A stretch of 29,945 nt of DNA from contig JBNLCM010000123.1 in the NCBI GenBank assembly GCA_050303815.1, positions 1 through 29,945 of the forward strand, in the 5' to 3' direction. A model generated the notes under the pieces. That model searched no databases. It worked only from the letters and a program-made list of their open reading frames with translations, and was not told the origin of the DNA. Positions 24,238-29,945 of this stretch are shown here, piece by piece. Source of the stretch: Cognatazoarcus sp050303815. Lineage in GTDB: Bacteria > Pseudomonadota > Gammaproteobacteria > Burkholderiales > Rhodocyclaceae. The number at the start of each line of letters is the position of its first letter. The first letter of the stretch is position 1. Made by a program: the position numbers and the translations under genes.

Positions 24238-27200
24238 ATGTTCGAGGCCGTCGTCCGCCGGGGCACCCTGCTCGCCGTGGGCATCCTGGTGGTATGCATC
24301 TTCGGCATCATGGCGCTGCTCCGGGTTCCGGTGCAGATGATCCCGGACCTCGAGGTGCGCACGATCTCGATCCGCACCAACTGGCCGGGTGCGACACCGC
24401 AGGATGTCGAGAAGGAGATCTTGATCGAGCAGGAGCGCTACCTGCGGAACGTGCCCGGGGTGCAGCGCATGCTGTCGACGGCGAGCACTGGCAATGCCCG
24501 CGTCGAGCTCGAGTTCCCCTTCGGCACTGACATCAACGACGCCCTGATCCGGGTCACGAACGCACTCTCGCAGGTTTCCTCCTACCCCGAGAACGTGGAC
24601 GAGCCGCGGGTCTATACCAGCTCGTTCTCATCCAACTCGTTCATGTTCTTCCGCGTCCAGCCAGTCGAGGGCAATCCGCGGGGTCTGCGCATGGAGGAGA
24701 TGAACGACTTCCTCGACGAGCGCGTGCGGACGCCGCTCGAACGCATCGATGGCGTCTCCGAGGTACGGATCTGGGGCGGTGTCGAGCGCCAGGCCCAGGT
24801 CTATGTCGATCCCCGCCTGCTCGCCGAGCGGGGCGTCTCGCTGGCCGAAGTCCGCGATGCGCTGCGAGCCCGCAACCGGGACATCTCCGGCGGCGACATT
24901 GACAGCGGCAAGCGACGCTACCTGTTGCGGACCGTCGGCCGTTTCGACCGCGTCGCCGATATCGAGGACCTGATCATCCGCCGCGACGGGGACGCAACGC
25001 TTCGACTGCGCGATATCGGCCACGTTGAACTGGGCTTCGCCGAGGCCCGCTCGAAGACCTATGTGAATGGCGAGCGGGCGGTGAACCTCTCGATCCGTCG
25101 CGAACCCGGCTCGAACGTCATCGCCACCAAGGATGCGGTGCTCGACGAGGTGGCCCGCATCAACCGCTCGGTGCTCGAGCCTGCCGGCATGCGCCTGACG
25201 GCGACCACCGACGACGTGCGATACGTGGAGTCCGCGGTGGCCAACGTCTGGCAGAACCTGATCATCGGGGCAGTGCTCGCCACCATCGTGATGTACATCT
25301 TCCTGCGCTCCGTGCCCGCCACCCTGATCGGCGTGGCCGGCATCCCGGTGTGCACGATCGCCAGTTTTCTCGGCCTGCTGCTGGCGGGGCGGACGATCAA
25401 CGTGGTCTCGCTCGCCGGCGTGGCCTTCGCCATCGGCATGACGCTCGACAACTCGATCGTGGTCCTCGAGAGCATAGAGCGCGAACTGGCGCGCGGTCGC
25501 GACCGCCTGCAAGCGGCCCTGGTCGGGGTGCGCCAGGTGTGGACCGCGGTGCTCGCGTCGACGCTGACCACGGTGCTGGTGTTCCTGCCGGTGCTGTTCG
25601 TCCGCGAGGAAGCCGGTCAGCTGTACTCGGACATCGCCGTGGCGCTGTCCGCAGCCATCCTGGTGTCGATGGCCGTCGCGCTGCTGGTGATTCCGACAGC
25701 CTTCGTCAGCTTCCGCTTCGACGAGGACCGGACCCCCTCGCGCCTGGGCCGCGCGATCTCGGAACGCGTCGTCGGGACGGCGGCCTGGCTCGCGGCGACC
25801 TGGCCGCGTCGCCTGCTGTGCATGGGCGTCGTGGTCGGCGCCACGGTCATGGCCTTCGCGCGCCTGACCCCACCCGCCGAGTACCTGCCCGACGGGGAGG
25901 AGCCCAAGAGCTTCTCGCTGATGTTCGCGCCCTCGGGCTACAGCATCGAGGAGATGACGCAGGCCGCCGAGCAGGTCCAGGCGCGCCTGATGCCGGCCCT
26001 GGATGACGAGCCGGGCCGCTTCCTCGCCGGCGAGACGGATATCCCCGCGATCGCCTACATGCTGGTCATCGTGCAGAGCGAGCAGGTCCGGATCATCGCC
26101 GAGCCGAAGGACTGGGACAGCCGCAACATCGAAGGTCTGATGGATGTCGTGACGAAGGAATTCCGCGCCATACCGGGCATGCGCGCCTTCTCGTCGCGGG
26201 GCTCGATCTTCGCGAGCAACTACGGCGGTACGCGTAGCGTCAACGTAGACATCGCCGGTGACGAGCTGCCGCGCATCTACGCCCTGGCCGAGCAGCTGCG
26301 GGGGCGCGCGGAGACGATCTTCGACAATCCCCGCATCCGCTCCGACCCGTCGAGCCTGTCCCTGGGCCAACCCCTGATCGAGATCCGGCCCCGCTGGGAG
26401 CGGCTGGCCGAGCTCGGCATCGACAACCGGGCACTGGGCTACGCGGTGGCCGCGACCTCGGACGGCGCCTACCTCGACGAGATCTTCCTGGGCGACGAAA
26501 AGATCGACATCTACCTCTATAGCCGGGAGGGCCGCATCAGTCGGCTCGACCAGATCGCGGCGATGCCCGTGGTCGGGCGCAATGGCGCGGTCCTGCCGCT
26601 GGCGAGCGTCGCCGACGTGGTCGAGACCGTCGATACGGAAACCGTGCGACGCGTTGACGGGCGCCGCACAGTGACGCTGTCGGTCATCCCACCGCGGGAT
26701 GTGGCACTCGAGACCGCGGTCGACAAGATTCGCCACGAACTGATCGACGCGGCGCGGGCCGACGGCGAGATACCGGACGACATGAATGTCCAGCTATCGG
26801 GTGCCAGCGACGCACTGGAAGCGACCCGCAGCGCCCTGATGGGCAACTTCGTCGTCGCGGTGCTGCTCTGCTACCTGCTGCTTGTCGCGATCTTCTCCCA
26901 CTGGGGCTATCCGTTCCTGATCATGACGACGGTGCCGCTCGGCATCGGCGGCGGCATCATCGGCCTGTGGCTGCTGAACGCCGCCGGACAGGCCCTGCCT
27001 GCAATCGGCCTGCCTCCGGTCCGACAGGCCTTCGAATTGATCACCATGCTCGGCTTTCTGATCCTGGTGGGCACCGTGGTCAACAACCCCATCCTGATCG
27101 TCGAGCGCGCCATCCGGAACCTTCGCGACGAGGCCATGGACGCCCGCGAGGCGGTCCGGGACGCCGTAGCCTCCCGGCTGCGCCCCATCGCCATGTCGAC

Positions 27201-27387
27201 CATCACGACCGTGTGCGGCCTCTCGCCGCTGGTCCTCGTCCCGGGGGCGGGCAGCGAGCTGTACCGGGGCCTCGGCGCCATCGTGCTGTTCGGCCTCGTG
27301 TTCACGATGATCGTTACCCTCAGCTTCCTGCCTGCCCTGCTCACCGCCGTGCTGGAATGGCGCGAACGCCGAAGCGGCAAGGCCTGA
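24238..27387 (+). CDS. RND efflux transporter permease
   Basis: A 1049-residue inner-membrane RND pump with the standard plan: TM1 (about 10-28), a periplasmic porter loop (30-330), TM2-6 (about 338-535), TM7, a second porter loop (about 565-865), and TM8-12 (870-1035). The length and GVSEVRIWGG, GVAFAIGMTLDNSIVVLES and PRWERLAELGID blocks fit the HAE/hydrophobe-efflux branch. Two relay residues differ from AcrB: the TM4 Asp-Asp is D404-N405, and the TM10 Lys is N949 (VVNNPILIVE). It forms an operon with the adaptor. The substrate is unknown. The start is chosen as the first Met before TM1, with GAGG upstream. Confidence 0.94.
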   Translation: MFEAVVRRGTLLAVGILVVCIFGIMALLRVPVQMIPDLEVRTISIRTNWPGATPQDVEKEILIEQERYLRNVPGVQRMLSTASTGNARVELEFPFGTDINDALIRVTNALSQVSSYPENVDEPRVYTSSFSSNSFMFFRVQPVEGNPRGLRMEEMNDFLDERVRTPLERIDGVSEVRIWGGVERQAQVYVDPRLLAERGVSLAEVRDALRARNRDISGGDIDSGKRRYLLRTVGRFDRVADIEDLIIRRDGDATLRLRDIGHVELGFAEARSKTYVNGERAVNLSIRREPGSNVIATKDAVLDEVARINRSVLEPAGMRLTATTDDVRYVESAVANVWQNLIIGAVLATIVMYIFLRSVPATLIGVAGIPVCTIASFLGLLLAGRTINVVSLAGVAFAIGMTLDNSIVVLESIERELARGRDRLQAALVGVRQVWTAVLASTLTTVLVFLPVLFVREEAGQLYSDIAVALSAAILVSMAVALLVIPTAFVSFRFDEDRTPSRLGRAISERVVGTAAWLAATWPRRLLCMGVVVGATVMAFARLTPPAEYLPDGEEPKSFSLMFAPSGYSIEEMTQAAEQVQARLMPALDDEPGRFLAGETDIPAIAYMLVIVQSEQVRIIAEPKDWDSRNIEGLMDVVTKEFRAIPGMRAFSSRGSIFASNYGGTRSVNVDIAGDELPRIYALAEQLRGRAETIFDNPRIRSDPSSLSLGQPLIEIRPRWERLAELGIDNRALGYAVAATSDGAYLDEIFLGDEKIDIYLYSREGRISRLDQIAAMPVVGRNGAVLPLASVADVVETVDTETVRRVDGRRTVTLSVIPPRDVALETAVDKIRHELIDAARADGEIPDDMNVQLSGASDALEATRSALMGNFVVAVLLCYLLLVAIFSHWGYPFLIMTTVPLGIGGGIIGLWLLNAAGQALPAIGLPPVRQAFELITMLGFLILVGTVVNNPILIVERAIRNLRDEAMDAREAVRDAVASRLRPIAMSTITTVCGLSPLVLVPGAGSELYRGLGAIVLFGLVFTMIVTLSFLPALLTAVLEWRERRSGKA

Positions 27388-27452
27388 CAGTCGGCCCGGA
27401 ACCGGCCCTCCGCTACCCTAGAACTCACCTTCCCTTGTGCCCCCTGCCCGCC

Positions 27453-28274
27453 ATGAATGAAATCGACACCCTGTTCCAGGCCCGCTACGGCGATCCCGCC
27501 GCCCGGGCACCCGAAGCCCACTCAGAGCTCATCGCCCACCTGCTGTCCCACCGCTCGGTACGCGCCTACAAGCCCGACCCGGTAAGCGACGCCCAACTCA
27601 CCGCCATCATCGCGGCGGCGCAATCGGCCGCGACATCGTCCAATCTGCATGCCTGGAGCGTGATTGCCGTGCGGGATGCCGAGCGAAAGGCCGCCCTGGC
27701 CGAGTACGCGGGCGGTCAGGCGCACGTACGGGACGCGCCGTTGCAGCTGGTCTGGCTGGCCGACCTGTCCCGGCTCCACCGGGTAGCGACTGCCTGTGAG
27801 CGCCCGGACGAGGCGCTCGACTACACCGAGATGTTCCTGGTGGCCGCCATCGACGCCGCCCTCGCCGCACAGAATGCGGCGGCGGCGGCCGAATCGTTAG
27901 GACTGTCGCTCGTGTACATCGGTGGCATGCGCAACCGCCCCGAGGAGGTCGCGCACCTGCTCGGGCTGCCGCCACGCGTCTTCGCCGTCTTCGGCATGTG
28001 CCTCGGCTACGAGGACACCGAGCGGCCGGCCGCCATCAAGCCGCGTCCTCCGCAGGCCGTAGTCCTCCACCACGAGACGTATTCCGTGGAGCAGCAAGCC
28101 GCCCCCCTCGCGTCCTACGACGAGACAATGGCCCGCTTCTATGAGGGCCAGGGGATGAACGTGCGCGGATCCTGGTCGATCCATTCCGCCAAGCGGGTCG
28201 CCGGGCCAGCTTCGCTCACGGGACGCGACCGTCTGGTCGAAGCCCTCCGCAAGCTCGGCTTCCCGCTGAAGTGA
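27453..28274 (+). CDS. Nitroreductase family NADPH-dependent FMN oxidoreductase (NfsA/Frp-like)
   Basis: A 273-residue flavoprotein of the nitroreductase superfamily. FMN-contact motifs are visible: HRSVRAYKPDPV (about 33-44), AATSSNLHAWSVIAV (about 59-73), and GLSLVYIGGMRNRPEEVAHLLGLP (about 149-172) with the CLGYEDTERPAAIKPRPP loop. These fit the NfsA/Frp branch that reduces nitro compounds, quinones or flavin with NADPH. It starts 65 bases after the RND pump and may be read from the same transcript or from its own promoter. The C-terminal extension of about 60 residues is typical for this branch. The substrate is unknown. Confidence 0.88.
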   Translation: MNEIDTLFQARYGDPAARAPEAHSELIAHLLSHRSVRAYKPDPVSDAQLTAIIAAAQSAATSSNLHAWSVIAVRDAERKAALAEYAGGQAHVRDAPLQLVWLADLSRLHRVATACERPDEALDYTEMFLVAAIDAALAAQNAAAAAESLGLSLVYIGGMRNRPEEVAHLLGLPPRVFAVFGMCLGYEDTERPAAIKPRPPQAVVLHHETYSVEQQAAPLASYDETMARFYEGQGMNVRGSWSIHSAKRVAGPASLTGRDRLVEALRKLGFPLK

Positions 28275-28457
28275 AGCATCGGCCACCGATGGGTTGCCGC
28301 GGCCGTGCATGACTGGCCCGGGGCGGTTGGCGAGACGGAATCCGCGTTGATGTCCGCGTCGAACATGTCACAGGCATTGTGTTAAATGTGACCAGCATGA
28401 CGTGATCGGGCAGCGTTCTTCTTCTAGGCTGAAGAACCCCAACCCCTGGAACGCCCA
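28275..28457. promoter_or_regulatory. Upstream region of the 280-aa gene, with inverted repeat
   Basis: No gene is supported in these 183 bases. An inverted repeat GTCACA-N14-TGTGAC spans 28367-28392 in a more AT-rich patch, about 65 bases before the next start, and is a candidate regulator site. It resembles CRP half-sites, but the 14-base spacing is wrong for CRP. Confidence 0.35.
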
Positions 28458-29300
28458 ATGGCCGAAATCTTTGACCTCCCCTACGAGTTCGTCGACCACC
28501 TCGTCAAGCCCGGGCTTGCCTGCAACCACTTTCACGTCCCGCTCGACGCCTACCTCTCCGCCACGGCGAAGAACGGCGGCGCAGACAGCGCCAAGAGCCT
28601 CCTCTCGGCGATGCGCTTCAAGGTCAAGGACGGCGGGCACGGCCAGACGCTGCAACAGATGTATGGGGAGCGGCTCGACCGGCTCTGGCGCGGCTGTGGC
28701 GACGTGGAGCTGGTGCGTGGCGTCTGGGAATTCCTCTGCCGCAACAAGGAGCAGCTCAAGACCGTCAAGGTCACTGCCTTCGCCCGCCGCGACCGGGACG
28801 AGCCCGACGAGAAGAACAAGCTTTACTCCGGCACGGTCTTCGATCTCTACTTCAAGGGCAGGAGCGACAAGGCGGCGCTGACGAAGATGGTCGACGATCG
28901 CTTTTTCGGCCTCGACTGCATCGGGTTCCTCGGCAACTACTTCATGTGGTCAGGGGAGTGGGCCGATTATCGCGGCGTCGAGCCGCGCCAGTGGCCCGAC
29001 AAGGTCTGCCGGCAGAAGGTGGACCGGGCGGCCGACATCAAGCAACTGGACATCCTCTGCTGGCGCGGACATGTGGCGATCGTCGACTGGATCTGGCATA
29101 TGGCGTCGGACAAGTCCGTCTGCGTCGACATCTGCCAGAGTTCCTCGGGTGGCCCCCAGTGCAACAGCCGCGTGGTACTCGAGGAGACCGGCTACCGGGT
29201 CGCCGGGCGCCGCCAGTTCAAGATCAAGCACCGCGGCAGCCCGGCGATGCCGGTCCACGACCACTGCTCGATCATGCGGCGCGCCGGCTTTTACTATTGA
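28458..29300 (+). CDS. Unknown protein with NlpC/P60-like cysteine-peptidase motifs (280 aa)
   Basis: I do not recognise this family. The 280-residue product has no signal peptide or membrane segment. The N-terminal half (1-140) is mixed and charged (KDGGHGQTLQQMYGERLDRL; KVTAFARRDRDEPDEKNK). The C-terminal half has an order typical of NlpC/P60 amidases: Cys154 in FGLDCIGFLGNYF (compare D-C-S-G-F), His205 in LCWRGHVAIVDWI, and a third polar position near Gln227 in CVDICQSSSGG. Ten Cys residues in all is high for a cytosolic protein. If the motifs are real it could cut peptidoglycan peptides or another amide, perhaps as a secreted effector. No immunity or secretion gene is beside it. Confidence 0.75.
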   Translation: MAEIFDLPYEFVDHLVKPGLACNHFHVPLDAYLSATAKNGGADSAKSLLSAMRFKVKDGGHGQTLQQMYGERLDRLWRGCGDVELVRGVWEFLCRNKEQLKTVKVTAFARRDRDEPDEKNKLYSGTVFDLYFKGRSDKAALTKMVDDRFFGLDCIGFLGNYFMWSGEWADYRGVEPRQWPDKVCRQKVDRAADIKQLDILCWRGHVAIVDWIWHMASDKSVCVDICQSSSGGPQCNSRVVLEETGYRVAGRRQFKIKHRGSPAMPVHDHCSIMRRAGFYY

Positions 29301-29767
29301 CTGCCGTCAGAGGCAGTCGAGTCGCCGAGCTCAAGCCAGCACTGGCCGAGGCGCCTGGCGAGATCGAAAAGGCCGGTCTCAAGGTTGTCCACGGCCTCGC
29401 GCCCATGGCCGCGTGCGGCGGTGGCCAAGTTCCGCCGCCTCGGGACGGGCTGGCCGGGCTACCAGAGTTCGCCGTCGTCGGTCGGTTCGACCATCTCGTC
29501 CTCGACATTGGTCGCTTTCTGCGACAGCCGGTCGACGATCCCCGCAAAACGCTCGTCCAGGTCGATCCCCTGGGCCATCAGCGCCACCACGCGATCGGTC
29601 GCGCCCCGCGAAGTGCCGGTTGACCTCGATCCGTTCGCTGATCCGTGCCAGCTTATCCGTCTCAAGTCGGATCTCGTAGATGCGCTGACGTGACTCCGAG
29701 TGGACGCGGTCAAGGCCAGCAGCCAGAGGCGGTGGGAAATCCTCAGAAACCTGGCTGCGCCAATCAC
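29294..29767 (-). pseudogene. Probable frameshifted gene remnant, unidentified
   Basis: Protein-like sequence on the minus strand switches frame. From a possible GTG start at 29767 one frame reads FLRISHRLWLLALTAS, like the N-terminal membrane segment of a chemoreceptor or sensor. In another frame, around 29610-29700, it reads RQRIYEIRLETDKLARIS followed by ERIEVNRHFAG. Then back in the first frame it reads RVVALMAQGIDLDERFAG, IVDRLSQKATNVEDEM and DDGELW before a TAG at 29459-29461. In-frame past that stop, coding-like text (AVDNLETGLFDLARRLG) continues to a TAG at 29294. Two frame changes and an internal stop suggest decay, or sequencing errors in an intact gene. Identity unknown. Confidence 0.4.
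29299..29318 (+). terminator. Hairpin at the end of the 280-aa gene
   Basis: A perfect 7-bp stem (GACTGCC with GGCAGTC, loop GTCAGA) begins inside the stop codon. There is no T-tract, so terminator activity is uncertain. Confidence 0.4.
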
Positions 29768-29945
29768 ATTCGGGTCAATTCTTCCAATTTACAGTTCTCT
29801 GCGACCCTTCCGGCGTTTAATACGGCGCGACACGACGTTCTATTGTTTGTCCCGACAAATAATCACGAGCGGTCTGACCTATGACGGGGCGATTCTCATT
29901 GAGATGCCACTCGCTCTGATCGAGCGTTCACGCCCATCGCGCGTG
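29768..29945. other. AT-richer non-coding end of the window
   Basis: No gene is supported here. The stretch 29765-29880 is clearly more AT-rich than the rest of the window and looks like a control region. It holds an inverted repeat TTTGTC-CC-GACAAA at 29846-29859. A short frame opening at 29904 runs off the edge but has no ribosome site or recognisable product. Confidence 0.3.

Noticed and set aside
24628..26736. 702-codon open frame on the minus strand opposite the RND pump
   Set aside because: Composition is His/Arg/Gly/Asp repeats typical of an antisense shadow; the plus-strand RND protein is unmistakable.
28367..28392. CRP binding site
   Set aside because: The two TGTGA-like half-sites are 14 bases apart and in the wrong mutual order for the CRP consensus.
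29904..29945. Start of a new gene running off the right edge
   Set aside because: Only 14 codons are visible, with no convincing ribosome site.
1..29945. CRISPR array, tRNA, rRNA, insertion sequence or prophage genes
   Set aside because: No regularly spaced repeats, cloverleaf sequence, transposase or phage structural motifs were seen in any frame.

Overview
The window is GC-rich chromosomal DNA packed with genes on both strands. It has no rRNA, tRNA, insertion sequence, integrase or CRISPR array that I can see. The gene content fits a free-living betaproteobacterium, probably of the Rhodocyclales/Zoogloeaceae kind: PPK2 polyphosphate kinase, PepD, a GcvR-like ACT protein, YaeQ, a DUF3014 protein, CrgA-type LysR regulators and a class III extradiol dioxygenase. 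That placement is inferred from family resemblance, not from a marker gene.

Layout. 1-1192: the 3' end of a small NrfJ-like exported protein, then two overlapping small genes of unknown role. 1135-2052 (-): the circularly permuted ribosome-assembly GTPase RbgA/YlqF. 2130-3240: a periplasmic EF-hand protein, a cold-shock protein with long leader and terminator, and a stand-alone lipoyl-domain protein. 3249-4197 (-): a MazG-like pyrophosphohydrolase and YaeQ. 4291-6308: PepD dipeptidase and a two-ACT-domain regulator. 6355-7155 (-): a crotonase. 7284-8306: PPK2. 8405-9850 (-): cardiolipin synthase.

10070-17336 is the most interesting block. A membrane hybrid histidine kinase diverges from a three-gene, translationally coupled operon: a transmembrane Ser/Thr kinase with a sensor domain and C-terminal HAMP, a LysM plus polysaccharide-deacetylase lipoprotein, and a TPR lipoprotein. 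The operon converges, across a perfect 10-bp hairpin, on a second LysM/TPR lipoprotein. Three of the products carry lipoboxes and two carry LysM, so the block looks like a cell-wall sensing and remodelling module under protein phosphorylation. This is inference from domains and gene order.

17597-22137 holds two LysR regulators, each diverging from a target: DoxX plus extradiol dioxygenase, and an MFS exporter. 22151-22981 (-) is a DUF3014 protein. 23136-27387 is an RND efflux adaptor and pump; the pump lacks two of the usual proton-relay residues. 27453-28274 is a nitroreductase. 28458-29300 encodes an unrecognised 280-residue protein whose C-terminal half carries NlpC/P60-like Cys and His motifs. 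The last 645 bases hold what looks like a frameshifted gene remnant on the minus strand and a more AT-rich non-coding end.
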